Shown piece by piece: positions 35,919 to 44,408 of a stretch of DNA of 64,000 nt. The notes below the pieces were generated by a model. That model saw nothing but the letters and a program-made list of their open reading frames with translations, was not told the DNA's origin and searched no databases. This DNA comes from Gellertiella hungarica (GTDB taxonomy: Bacteria > Pseudomonadota > Alphaproteobacteria > Rhizobiales > Rhizobiaceae). Location: the NCBI RefSeq assembly GCF_014197145.1, contig NZ_JACIEZ010000001.1, positions 124,001-188,000 of the forward strand, given 5' to 3'. Position 1 is the first letter of the stretch. Each line of letters begins with the position of its first letter. A program made the position numbers and the translations under genes.

Positions 35919-36830
35919 TCAGGCCTCCAGCTCTGCCGGGAAACCGGGGGCGCGCAGATCCGTGCCGGTCGCGTCCTCCAGCAGCTTCACCACCTGGCTC
36001 GACCAGGCATCGCCGCCATACATGGCCTTGGCCCGCACGAAGGTCTGCTCGACGAGCCCGGCAAGCTCCAGCGGCACGCCGAATTCGCGGCCGAAGCCAA
36101 GCGCAAAGCCCAGATCCTTCAGCGCCAGATCCATGGTGAAGTTGATGTTGTAGGAGCCGTTGAGGATCACCTGACCCTCCGTCTCGTGCACGAAGGAATT
36201 GCCGGACGAGGCGGCGATGATGTGGAAGGCCTGGGTGAGATCGATGCCGCCCTTCTTCGCCAGCATCAATGCCTCGCCCGTGGCGCAGAGATGGATGAAG
36301 GCGAGCATGTTGGTGATGACCTTGATGACCGCCGCCTTGCCGAGATCGCCCGCATGGAAGATGCGCTTGCCCATGGCCTTGAAGGCGGGCCCGTGCAGTT
36401 CGAACAGGTCCTTGTCGCCGCCGGCAATGACGGTGATTTCGCCGCTGGCGGCCAGATGCACGCCTCCCGTTACGGGCGCTTCCATCATCCTTATGCCGCC
36501 CTCGGCCGCGATTTTCGCGAGTCGTGTGACCGCATCCGTATCGAGCGTCGACATCTCGATCCATGTGGCGCCCTTCTTCAGACCCGCCAGAATGCCGTCC
36601 GGGGCGGTCAGCACCTGTTCGGACACCTTGGGCGAGGGCAGGCAGGTGATCACGGCATCCACCTTCTCGGCCACTTCCCGTGCCGACGATGCCCAGACCG
36701 CGCCCTTCTCGATCAGCTTTTCGCCGTTCTTCCGGTCGATGTCGGTGATGGTGACCCTGAACCCGTTGCGGATCAGGCTGCCCGCCAGATTGCGACCGAG
36801 ATTGCCGAGGCCGATGAAACCGTAATGCAT
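35919..36830 (-). CDS. 3-hydroxyisobutyrate dehydrogenase-family protein
   Basis: The 303-residue protein has the family N-terminal motif GFIGLGNLG (4-12), the NAD(P) region with Asp31/Asp33-type residues (ITDIDRKN), APVTGGVHLAASGE near 116-129 with Ser/Gly substrate residues, and catalytic Lys in GKAAVIKVITN near residue 170. Members reduce or oxidise beta-hydroxy acids such as tartronate semialdehyde (GarR), 3-hydroxyisobutyrate (MmsB) or L-serine-like acids. It precedes the GMC gene in one operon, and the enolase-superfamily dehydratase and DMGDH genes lie beyond, so it probably reduces an aldehyde or keto product of that pathway. The start at 36830 fits family length. Confidence 0.87.
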   Translation of the reverse strand: MHYGFIGLGNLGRNLAGSLIRNGFRVTITDIDRKNGEKLIEKGAVWASSAREVAEKVDAVITCLPSPKVSEQVLTAPDGILAGLKKGATWIEMSTLDTDAVTRLAKIAAEGGIRMMEAPVTGGVHLAASGEITVIAGGDKDLFELHGPAFKAMGKRIFHAGDLGKAAVIKVITNMLAFIHLCATGEALMLAKKGGIDLTQAFHIIAASSGNSFVHETEGQVILNGSYNINFTMDLALKDLGFALGFGREFGVPLELAGLVEQTFVRAKAMYGGDAWSSQVVKLLEDATGTDLRAPGFPAELEA

Positions 36831-37175
36831 GATGTTTCCCCTGTCTTGTTGTTCATGCCGTGTATGCGGGCGCGCGGTGTGCGGTGTGTTGTGCTGCATC
36901 CCCGCCTATGCCTTGCGCGGCGTTGCATTTGCCGCGCCGCACCCCCCTCTGTCCCTGCCGGGACATCTCCCCCTCAAGGGGGGAGATCGACCGTGGTCTT
37001 TTGGTTTCCCCAAATAACAAGCGTCTCATTTGCAGAGACGTTTGCGAGGGACTTCCCCAAGAATCCCCATCCCGATCTCCCCCCTTGAGGGGGAGATGCC
37101 CGGCAGGGCAGAGGGGGGTGCGGTACCACAAACTCGACGCCGTGCGGGGGTTGCGGTGCCGCATACTCTACCCGC
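36831..37175. other. Intergenic stretch with repeat element, no gene
   Basis: A 345-base gap between the 3-hydroxyisobutyrate-dehydrogenase-like gene and the enolase-superfamily gene, both on the minus strand. Most of it is the long inverted repeat at 36937-37123; the rest contains no coding frame I trust. The promoter of the downstream operon should lie in 36831-36936. Confidence 0.6.
36937..37123. repeat. Long imperfect inverted repeat, about 50-base arms
   Basis: Arm 36937-36988 (52 bases) and arm 37074-37123 (50 bases) are reverse complements apart from two single-base insertions in the first arm. Each arm contains a CTCCCCCTCAAGGGGGGAG-type inner palindrome. The spacer is 85 bases, with a small hairpin GCGTCTC...GAGACG (37020-37039). 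This is a second intergenic repeat family, common in rhizobial genomes, distinct from the element at 26420. Confidence 0.8.
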
Positions 37176-38390
37176 TCACTCCCCCCGTCCGACCGGCCCG
37201 AAGGTGGGCACGAGATGCAGCGCGCTTCCCTCGTAGAGATGGGCGAGCGCCACCTCCTCGTTCAGCTCGACTCCGAGGCCGGGACCGGAGGGCGGGATGA
37301 CGTAGCCTTCTTCCCACTGGATCGGCTTTTTCAGCAGGCTTGCCTGGAAACCGTCCCAGCGCTCGATGCTTTCGAGGATGAGGAAATTCGGGCTGCAGGC
37401 GGAAATCTGGATGTTGGCGGCGCCGACGACAGGACCGCAATAGAGATGCGGGGCGATCTGCGCGTAATGGGCTTCCGCCATGCCGGCGATCTTCTTCGCC
37501 TCGAGAATGCCGCCGACACGGCCGAGATTCATCTGGATGATCGAGGCGGCGCCGAGCTGCAGCACCCGCTGGAATTCGTATTTCGTGCAGAGACGCTCGC
37601 CGGCAGAAATGGGGATCGACACCGCACGGGCCACTTCCGCCATCTGTTCGGGCATTTCCGGCGGCGTCGGCTCCTCGAACCAGAGCGGCAGATAGGGCTC
37701 CAGCACCTTGCCGAGGCGGATGGCGCCCGAGGTGGTGAACTGGCCATGGGTGCCGAAGAGCAGGTCGCAGGAGGTGCCGACCGCCTCGCGGATGCGGGCG
37801 CAGAACTTCCGGGAAATCTCGATGCGCTCCAGGCTCGGCTGGCGCGGATCGAAGGTGGAATAGGCGCCGGCCGGATCGAACTTCACCGCGGTGAAGCCCT
37901 GGCGAACGTAATGCAACGCCCGCTCCGCAGCCGTATCCGGGTCGCTGTAGGCCTTGCTGTCCGAATAGGCATGTTCCCCGGCGGCAAAATCGGGGTAGAT
38001 GTAGGTGTAGCTTCTCAGCCGCTCGTGCACCTTGCCGCCGAGCAGCTCGTAGACCGGCTTTTCCGTCGCCTTGCCGACGAGGTCCCACATGGCCATTTCC
38101 AGGCCGGAGATGACGCCCATCAGCGAGATGTCGGGGCGCTGGGAGTAGCCGCGCCCATAGGCGTTGCGCCAGAAGGTCTCGATGCGGAAGGGATCGGTAT
38201 CGAGCAGGTGGTATTCGAAGATGTCGCGCACCATCGCTTCCACCACTTTCGGGCTGAAGGAGGCGGCATAGACTTCCCCCAGCCCCTCCAGTCCGTTGTC
38301 GGCGACGAGCTTGACGAAGATGAAATAGCGGCCGCCTGCGAAGGGCGAGGGATTTCCGACGATGAAGGTCTTGAGACCGGTGATTTTCAT
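37176..38390 (-). CDS. Enolase-superfamily dehydratase/epimerase (mandelate racemase subgroup)
   Basis: The 404-residue protein has the MR/MLE two-domain architecture: capping N-terminus, ISGLEMAMWDLVGKA near residue 103-117, KFDPAG near 171-176 (first catalytic Lys), metal ligands Asp in CDLLFGTHG near 210, Glu in WFEEP near 242 and Glu in GERLC near 268, and the His of a His-Asp dyad in APHLYCGPV near 318. This residue pattern fits sugar-acid dehydratases such as galactonate dehydratase, although epimerases of betaines or proline derivatives are also built on it. Its start at 38390 is a strong Met; in-frame upstream codons have no family match. It is divergent from the DMGDH-like and MttB genes; substrate unknown. 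Confidence 0.82.
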   Translation of the reverse strand: MKITGLKTFIVGNPSPFAGGRYFIFVKLVADNGLEGLGEVYAASFSPKVVEAMVRDIFEYHLLDTDPFRIETFWRNAYGRGYSQRPDISLMGVISGLEMAMWDLVGKATEKPVYELLGGKVHERLRSYTYIYPDFAAGEHAYSDSKAYSDPDTAAERALHYVRQGFTAVKFDPAGAYSTFDPRQPSLERIEISRKFCARIREAVGTSCDLLFGTHGQFTTSGAIRLGKVLEPYLPLWFEEPTPPEMPEQMAEVARAVSIPISAGERLCTKYEFQRVLQLGAASIIQMNLGRVGGILEAKKIAGMAEAHYAQIAPHLYCGPVVGAANIQISACSPNFLILESIERWDGFQASLLKKPIQWEEGYVIPPSGPGLGVELNEEVALAHLYEGSALHLVPTFGPVGRGE

Positions 38391-38692
38391 GAGCTGGCAT
38401 CCTCCTCGGGCATGCAGGAAGGTGAGCCATCCGCCGCTTATATGACAAGCCCACGAAATTTGACCTATGGGGCGGTTTTGTTTGTGCGTGGCGTCATCTC
38501 GCGGGCCAATTTCATCGGGAAGCGCACTCCTACAAATGAAACATGGCCTATGGCTTGAATTCCTTTGTTTGCGGCGGCCGGAGCCGCCGGGCCAAATTGG
38601 CGCCGGGAAAAGGGCGGTTCGGATCTGCCGGACGGTTGCCGGCCTTGATCGCCGCCCTTCCGGAACAGCGTCGGGATGGGGGAAGGCAAGGC
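38391..38692. promoter_or_regulatory. Divergent control region of the enolase and DMGDH operons, 302 bases
   Basis: The divergent gap contains an 11-base palindrome GCCAAATTGGC (38591-38601) and a spaced inverted repeat TTTCAT...ATGAAA (about 38510-38540). Either could bind a LysR-type or other regulator from the cluster. No open frame is convincing; the promoter of each direction probably overlaps. Confidence 0.4.
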
Positions 38693-41140
38693 ATGGCAAA
38701 GGCGGTACCGTCAAAGGCACGGGTGGTCATCATCGGGGGCGGCGTGTCCGGCTGTTCGGTCGCCTATCACCTTGCAAAGCTTGGCTGGACCAATGTGGTG
38801 CTGCTCGAGCGCAAGCAGCTGACCTGCGGCACGACCTGGCACGCGGCGGGGCTGATCGGGCAGCTGCGCGGCTCGCAGAACATGACCCGTCTCGCCAAAT
38901 ATTCCGCCGATCTCTACGTCAAGCTCGAGGCGGAGACGGGCATCGGCACCGGCATGCGCCAGTGCGGGTCGATCTCGGTTGCGCTCACCAACGAGCGCAA
39001 GGAAGAACTCTTCCGGCAGGCCTCGCTCGCCCGCGCCTTCAATGTCGATGTGCGCGAGATCTCCCCGCAGGAAATCAAGGAGATGTATCCGCATCTCAAC
39101 GTCGCCGACGTGGTTGCGGGCGTGCATCTGCCGCTCGACGGCCAGTGCGATCCGGCCAACATCGCCATGGCGCTCGCCAAGGGCGCGCGGCAGAACGGGG
39201 CACAGGTGATCGAGGGCGTGAAGGTGACCTCGGTGACACACAAGGACGGCCGCGTGACGGGCGTCACCTGCGTGCAGGAGGGCGAGACCTACACGATCGA
39301 GGCGGATCATGTGGTTAATTGCGCGGGCATGTGGGCCCGCGATCTCGCCGGCACGTCGGGCGTGACCGTGCCGCTGCATGCCTGCGAGCATTTCTACATC
39401 GTCACCGAGCCGATCCCGGGCCTCACGCGCCTGCCGGTGCTGCGCGTGCCCGACGAGGCGACCTACTACAAGGAAGATGCGGGCAAGATGCTCGTCGGCG
39501 CCTTCGAGCTGAAGGCCAAGCCCTGGGGCATGGAGGGCATCCGCGAGGACTTCTGCTTCGACCAGCTGCCCGACGATTTCGACCATTTCCAGCCGATCCT
39601 GGAAGATGCGATCAAGCGCATGCCCATGCTGGAGACGGCGGGCATCCACACCTTCTTCAACGGGCCGGAAAGCTTCACGCCGGACGACCGCTACTATCTC
39701 GGCGAGGTGCCGGAGCTGAAGAACTACTGGGTGGCGACCGGCTACAATTCCATCGGTATCGTCTCCTCGGGCGGCGCCGGCATGGCGCTTGCCCAGTGGA
39801 TGAACGACGGCGAGCCGCCCTTCGATCTCTGGGAGGTGGATATCCGCCGCGCCCAGCCCTTCCAGAAGAACCGCCGCTATCTGAAGGAGCGGGTCACCGA
39901 AACGCTCGGGCTGCTCTATGCCGATCATTTCCCCTACCGCCAGATGGCAACGGCCCGCGGCGTGCGGCGCACGCCGCTGCACGAACATCTGAAGGCCCGC
40001 GGTGCGGTCTTCGGCGAAGTCGCCGGCTGGGAGCGCGCCAACTGGTTCGCCAAGCCCGGACAGGAGCGGGAATATCGCTACAGCTGGCAGCGCCAGAACT
40101 GGTTCGAGAACCAGCGCGAGGAGCACCTCGCGGTGCGCAACGGCGTCGGCTTCTTCGACATGACCTCCTTCGGCAAGATCAGGGTCGAGGGCCGGGATGC
40201 GCTCTCCTTCCTGCAGCGGCTTTGCGCCGGCGAGATGGACGTGGCGGCGGGGCGCATCGTCTATACCCAGATGCTCAACGAGCGCGGCGGGATCGAGAGC
40301 GATCTCACCGTCACGCGGCTTTCGGAAACCGCCTTCCTGCTGGTGGTTCCGGGTGCAACCCTGCAACGCGATCTTGCCTGGCTCCGGAAACATATCGCCG
40401 ATGAGTTCGTTGTCGTCACGGATGTGACGGCGGCGGAATCGGTTCTCTGCATCATGGGGCCGAAGGCGCGCGACCTGATGCGCCGCGTCAGCCCGAACGA
40501 TTTCTCCAATGCCGCCCATCCCTTCGGAACGGCGCGGCAGATCGAGGTGGGCATGGGGCTCGCCCGGGCGCACCGTGTCACCTATGTCGGCGAGCTCGGC
40601 TGGGAGCTTTACGTCTCCACCGACCAGACGGCCCATGTCTTCGAGGCGCTGGAAGAGGCTGGCGCCGACCTCGGCCTCAAGCTCTGCGGCATCCATACGC
40701 TGGACAGCTGCCGCATCGAAAAGGCGTTCCGCCATTTCGGCCACGACATCACCGACGAGGATCACGTTCTGGAAGCGGGCCTCGGCTTTGCGGTGAAGAC
40801 GGCAAAGCCTGCCTTCATCGGCCGCGAGGCGGTGCTGCGCAAGCAGGAAGCAGGGCTCGACCGCCGTCTGGTGCAGTTCCGGCTCACCGATCCCGAACCG
40901 CTGCTCTTCCACAACGAGGCGGTGGTGCGTGACGGCAAGATCGTCTCGATCGTCACCTCGGGCAATTACGGCCATCATCTCGGCGGGGCCATCGGCCTCG
41001 GCTACGTGCCCTGCCGGGGCGAGAGCGAGGAGGAGGTGCTCGCCTCGACCTACGAGATCGAGATCGCCGGCCGCCGGGTGAAGGCGGAAGCCTCGCTGAA
41101 GCCCATGTACGACCCGCGCGCCGAACGGGTGCGCGCCTGA
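38693..41140 (+). CDS. FAD-dependent dimethylglycine/sarcosine dehydrogenase-type enzyme with GcvT domain
   Basis: The 815-residue protein has an N-terminal FAD domain (GGGVSG at 15-20) with a TTWHAAG motif, in which His50 matches the residue that carries covalently bound FAD in DMGDH and sarcosine dehydrogenase, and a C-terminal aminomethyltransferase-like (GcvT) domain from about residue 430, which in these enzymes passes formaldehyde to tetrahydrofolate. Length is as in mammalian DMGDH (about 830). It should remove an N-methyl group oxidatively. The start at 38693 has a GGGGAAGG site. It is followed after 55 bases by an MttB-family gene and is divergent from the enolase-superfamily gene; substrate is a secondary or tertiary N-methylated compound. 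Confidence 0.9.
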   Translation: MAKAVPSKARVVIIGGGVSGCSVAYHLAKLGWTNVVLLERKQLTCGTTWHAAGLIGQLRGSQNMTRLAKYSADLYVKLEAETGIGTGMRQCGSISVALTNERKEELFRQASLARAFNVDVREISPQEIKEMYPHLNVADVVAGVHLPLDGQCDPANIAMALAKGARQNGAQVIEGVKVTSVTHKDGRVTGVTCVQEGETYTIEADHVVNCAGMWARDLAGTSGVTVPLHACEHFYIVTEPIPGLTRLPVLRVPDEATYYKEDAGKMLVGAFELKAKPWGMEGIREDFCFDQLPDDFDHFQPILEDAIKRMPMLETAGIHTFFNGPESFTPDDRYYLGEVPELKNYWVATGYNSIGIVSSGGAGMALAQWMNDGEPPFDLWEVDIRRAQPFQKNRRYLKERVTETLGLLYADHFPYRQMATARGVRRTPLHEHLKARGAVFGEVAGWERANWFAKPGQEREYRYSWQRQNWFENQREEHLAVRNGVGFFDMTSFGKIRVEGRDALSFLQRLCAGEMDVAAGRIVYTQMLNERGGIESDLTVTRLSETAFLLVVPGATLQRDLAWLRKHIADEFVVVTDVTAAESVLCIMGPKARDLMRRVSPNDFSNAAHPFGTARQIEVGMGLARAHRVTYVGELGWELYVSTDQTAHVFEALEEAGADLGLKLCGIHTLDSCRIEKAFRHFGHDITDEDHVLEAGLGFAVKTAKPAFIGREAVLRKQEAGLDRRLVQFRLTDPEPLLFHNEAVVRDGKIVSIVTSGNYGHHLGGAIGLGYVPCRGESEEEVLASTYEIEIAGRRVKAEASLKPMYDPRAERVRA

Positions 41141-41195
41141 CCTTTTTCATGATTGTGAAGCCGGCTTGCGCCGGCGATTGAGGAGATGAAGTCTG

Positions 41196-42743
41196 ATGTC
41201 CCTGGCTGAAGCAGAATCCGCGCCGAAGCGCAGATCCGGTGGTCGCGCCGGCCGTATCGCCGTCCGTTCCGCACCGCTGGCGGATAACATCCGGCCGATC
41301 CGCCCCGGCCTGTCCGGCGGGCAGTATCGCCCGCTGACCGACCAGCAGGTCAACCGCATCCACAATGCCGCGCTCGCTGCGCTGGAAGAGATCGGGCTTT
41401 CGAATGCCCCGAAATCCGGCATCGAGATCATGACGGGGGCCGGCGCGATCCTCGGAGAGGACGGGCGCCTGCGCTTCCCGCGCGCGCTGGTCGAGGACAT
41501 GCTGGCAAAGGCTGCCCGCAACATCACCCTTCACGGCCGCGAGGAGAAATACGACCTTCATCTCAGCGGCAGCAAGGTGCATTTCGGCACCGCGGGTGCT
41601 GCCGTGCATGTGGTGGACGTGGAGAAACGGGAGTATCGCGAATCCACCTCCGTCGACCTGCTCAACGCCGCCCGCCTCGTCCATCATCTGGACAACATCC
41701 ATTTCTTCCAGCGCAGCATGGTGTGCCGTGACGTGCCGGACAATTTCATGATGGATGCCAACACGCTCTATGCCTGCTGTGCCGGCACCACGAAGCACGT
41801 GGGCACCAGCTTCTCCGATCCCTCCCATGTGAAGGGGTGCATGGAGATGCTGCACATGATCGCCGGTGGCGAGGACAAGTGGCGCGCGCGCCCATTCGTG
41901 TCCAATTCCAACTGCTTTGTCGTACCGCCGATGAAGTTTGCCGAGGAAAGCTGCGTCGCGATGGAAAACTGCATCCGGGCGGGCATGCCTGTGCTGCTGC
42001 TTTCTGCCGGACAGGCGGGTGCGACGGCGCCCGCGCCCCTCGGCACGGCAATCGTCCAGGCGGTCGCGGAATGCCTGGCGGGCGTGGTCTATGTCAATGC
42101 GATGAGCCCCGGCTTCCCGGCGATCTTCGGCACCTGGCCCTTCGTCTCGGATCTCAGGACCGGCGCGATGTCCGGCGGTTCGGGCGAACAGGCGCTGCTG
42201 ACGGCCGGATGTGCCCAGATGCACCGCTTCTACGATCTGCCGGGTGGTGCCGCCGCCGGCATCGCAGACAGCAAGCTGCCCGACATGCAGGCGGGCTGGG
42301 AACAGGCGATCTCCAACGTGATGGCCGGCCTTTCCGGTCTGAACATGGTCTACGAGGCCGTCGGCATGCATGCCTCGCTGCTGGGTTTCTGCCTCGAAAG
42401 CCTCGTTCTCGGCGACGACATGCTGGGTCAGGTGCAGCGCTGCATCCGCGGCATCGATTTCTCCGAGGACAGCCTGTCGGTGGAAACCATCCGTTCGGTC
42501 TGCCTCGAGGGTCCCGGCCACTATCTCGGCCATACGGAAACCCTCAGCGTCATGCAGACGGAGTATGTCTACCCCGCGGTCGCCGACCGGACGAGCCCGA
42601 AGGAATGGGTCGAAATCGGCCGCCCCGATCTCGTGCAGAAGGCCATCGAGCGGAAGAACCGCATTCTCTCCGAATGCGCCCCGACGCTCATCGATCCCGA
42701 GGTGGATGCCGCCATCCGGCAGAAATTCCAGATTTATTGCTGA
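41196..42743 (+). CDS. Trimethylamine methyltransferase (MttB) family protein, non-pyrrolysine
   Basis: The 515-residue protein belongs to the MttB family: PLTDQQVNRIHNAALAAL near residue 45, then GTTKHVGTSFSD near 196 and GGSGEQALLTAGCAQ near 324. The frame is continuous with no in-frame TAG, so it lacks pyrrolysine, as glycine-betaine methyltransferases (MtgB) and other bacterial homologues do. Those enzymes pass a methyl group from a quaternary amine to a corrinoid protein. No corrinoid protein gene is seen nearby, but the DMGDH-like enzyme is next door, so the pair may act in sequence on one betaine. The real substrate is unknown. Confidence 0.85.
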   Translation: MSLAEAESAPKRRSGGRAGRIAVRSAPLADNIRPIRPGLSGGQYRPLTDQQVNRIHNAALAALEEIGLSNAPKSGIEIMTGAGAILGEDGRLRFPRALVEDMLAKAARNITLHGREEKYDLHLSGSKVHFGTAGAAVHVVDVEKREYRESTSVDLLNAARLVHHLDNIHFFQRSMVCRDVPDNFMMDANTLYACCAGTTKHVGTSFSDPSHVKGCMEMLHMIAGGEDKWRARPFVSNSNCFVVPPMKFAEESCVAMENCIRAGMPVLLLSAGQAGATAPAPLGTAIVQAVAECLAGVVYVNAMSPGFPAIFGTWPFVSDLRTGAMSGGSGEQALLTAGCAQMHRFYDLPGGAAAGIADSKLPDMQAGWEQAISNVMAGLSGLNMVYEAVGMHASLLGFCLESLVLGDDMLGQVQRCIRGIDFSEDSLSVETIRSVCLEGPGHYLGHTETLSVMQTEYVYPAVADRTSPKEWVEIGRPDLVQKAIERKNRILSECAPTLIDPEVDAAIRQKFQIYC

Positions 42744-42779
42744 TCCGGATCGGGCTCCCCCCTTGGATCCGGTCTACTG

Positions 42780-42807
42780 GCCGCGTGGGTTTCCACGCGG
42801 CTTTTTT
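42780..42807 (+). terminator. Rho-independent terminator of the DMGDH-MttB operon
   Basis: A perfect 9-base-pair stem (GCCGCGTGG with CCACGCGGC) and loop GTTT followed by T6, 37 bases after the MttB stop codon. Confidence 0.88.
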
Positions 42808-42937
42808 ACGCCGGCCGTATCCGTGGGATTGATATAAAACATCATTGGTATGTTTAAACTTTCCGAAACGCTGCTGCCATAGGATGTAGCGGACCCCTGT
42901 TGTATCGAGTGGAGTGGGCCATGGCGGAGCAGAGAGC

Positions 42938-44323
42938 GTGAAGATCTCCCTGCGAATCTTCCGGTTTTCCCGGAAACTGGTGATCATCCTGTGTGGCGTC
43001 CTGCTTCTGGGCGGCGTCGCGGGTGCAACCGCCGTCTATATCGGCAAGGACAAGCTGCTCGGGCCACCCGAGGAGGATCATTCCGGGCTCGAATGCACCG
43101 CCGTGCAGGTCTACAAGGACCGGCGGGACCATCAGCTCTGGCTGCGCAAGTTCATCCGCACCGAATCCGCGGATGGCCTGACCCGCGTCAAGACGGCCTT
43201 GCGGGTGGCCGCCGCCGTCTACGAGAAGGAGAAGCCCGATCTGGTCCAGATCGTGGTGCTGGCGGAAAACGGTCCCGACAAGCGCTCCGACATGAACGGC
43301 CATGCCATCGGCGCGGACGTCATCTACGTGCCGCATCCGGAAAAGCTCGCCAGCCTGGGCGATATCCCCGTGCTCCAGGCGAGCTATGTGGACAGCCTCG
43401 CCAACGCGACCGGCGAATTCTACGGCACGAAGATGAAGCTGCCCGAAGACGAGGCGCATCACATCATCGCATCTCTGCCCGAACGCACCGATTGCATCGA
43501 TCCGCCGGCGCCGGAAGGCGCTGCAACCGCCGAAGGCGAGGGCGGCAAGGCGGAAGGTGGCGGGCATGGCGAGGCGGCCAAGCCTGCCGAAGGTGGCGAG
43601 GGTGGCGAAGGCGGTGGACACGAGGCCGCCAAGGCGCCCGAAGGCGAAGGTGGCGAAGGCGGCCACGAGTCCGGTGCTGCGCCTGCCGAAGGCGGTGGCG
43701 AAGCCAAGCCCGCGGAAGGTCATGGCGCCGAAGGCGGAAAGGCCGAGGGCGCCGCGGCGGGCGAAGAAAAGCCTGCCGAGGAGCAGGCCGAAGAAAAGCC
43801 GGCCGCAGAACAGCCGGCCGAGGGCGGCGCCGACCACGGCGAGGCGAAGCCCGCCGACGCGCAGCCCGCCGAGACCGGCCATGGAGATGCTGCTCCGGCG
43901 GAAACCCCCGAGGAGGTCTCCGCGGGCCACGAAGCACCTGCCGGCGAAGGCGCATCCGCAGCACACGCCACGGCGGAGGAAGGCCATGCCGCTCCCGAAG
44001 GCGAGGGCCACGGTGCGGCTGCGCCGGAAGGCACGGACCATGCGGCAAAGCAGGCCCCTGCGGAAGGGCACGGGACTGCGGCGCCGGCCAGTCAGAAAGC
44101 CGGGGCTGAGCATGCCGCGCCCGCGGAAGATGCCGCACAGTCAGACGCCGCCCACGCGCCCGCGCCCCAGGGCCACGGGGAGCAGGCAAAGGAGGCATCT
44201 CCGCCGCCGCCTGCCGGGGGCGAGGGCGCCGGCCATGCGGCAGGCGAACCTGTAAAGCCTGGCGCAGGTCATGCGCCGGAGGGCGAGGCAAAGGCCGAGG
44301 AGCCCGAACAGCCGCACGGCTGA
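42938..44323 (+). CDS. Membrane-anchored protein with long His-rich disordered C-terminal tail, unknown function
   Basis: The GTG at 42938 gives 461 residues: a basic start (KISLRIFRFSRK), one membrane helix (residues about 12-33), a soluble domain of about 150 residues with LECTAVQVYKDRRDHQLWLR and two Cys, and from about residue 190 a tail of some 270 residues built from Ala, Glu, Gly, Pro, Lys and His in irregular EGHGA/AEGGE-like units. By hand I count 18 His in the tail and no aromatic residue, Cys, Leu or Ile. The tail is surely disordered. GTG at 42914 is an alternative start. No homologous function is known to me; metal binding or surface exclusion are guesses from the composition. 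It lies between the MttB operon and the convergent lysS. Confidence 0.6.
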   Translation: MKISLRIFRFSRKLVIILCGVLLLGGVAGATAVYIGKDKLLGPPEEDHSGLECTAVQVYKDRRDHQLWLRKFIRTESADGLTRVKTALRVAAAVYEKEKPDLVQIVVLAENGPDKRSDMNGHAIGADVIYVPHPEKLASLGDIPVLQASYVDSLANATGEFYGTKMKLPEDEAHHIIASLPERTDCIDPPAPEGAATAEGEGGKAEGGGHGEAAKPAEGGEGGEGGGHEAAKAPEGEGGEGGHESGAAPAEGGGEAKPAEGHGAEGGKAEGAAAGEEKPAEEQAEEKPAAEQPAEGGADHGEAKPADAQPAETGHGDAAPAETPEEVSAGHEAPAGEGASAAHATAEEGHAAPEGEGHGAAAPEGTDHAAKQAPAEGHGTAAPASQKAGAEHAAPAEDAAQSDAAHAPAPQGHGEQAKEASPPPPAGGEGAGHAAGEPVKPGAGHAPEGEAKAEEPEQPHG

Positions 44324-44351
44324 CGGGCCGCGACGGCAGGACGAACAAAAG

Positions 44352-44385
44352 AAAAGACCGGCGGATCGCTCCGCCGGTCTTTTTC
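44352..44385. terminator. Bidirectional terminator between the His-rich protein gene and lysS
   Basis: AAAAGACCGGCGGA-tcgc-TCCGCCGGTCTTTT forms a 14-base-pair stem that has an A-run on one side and a T-run on the other, so it can end transcripts from both strands. It lies 28 bases after the upstream stop and 24 bases before the lysS stop. Confidence 0.85.
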
Positions 44386-44408
44386 GTTCGCCCGTGGGCC
44401 GCGGGTAA

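Noticed and set aside
36937-37123. Insertion sequence
   Set aside because: The inverted repeat encloses only 85 bases, with no transposase frame or target-site duplication.
41196-42743. Pyrrolysine-containing trimethylamine methyltransferase
   Set aside because: The frame has no internal TAG, and no pylTS-type genes are present.
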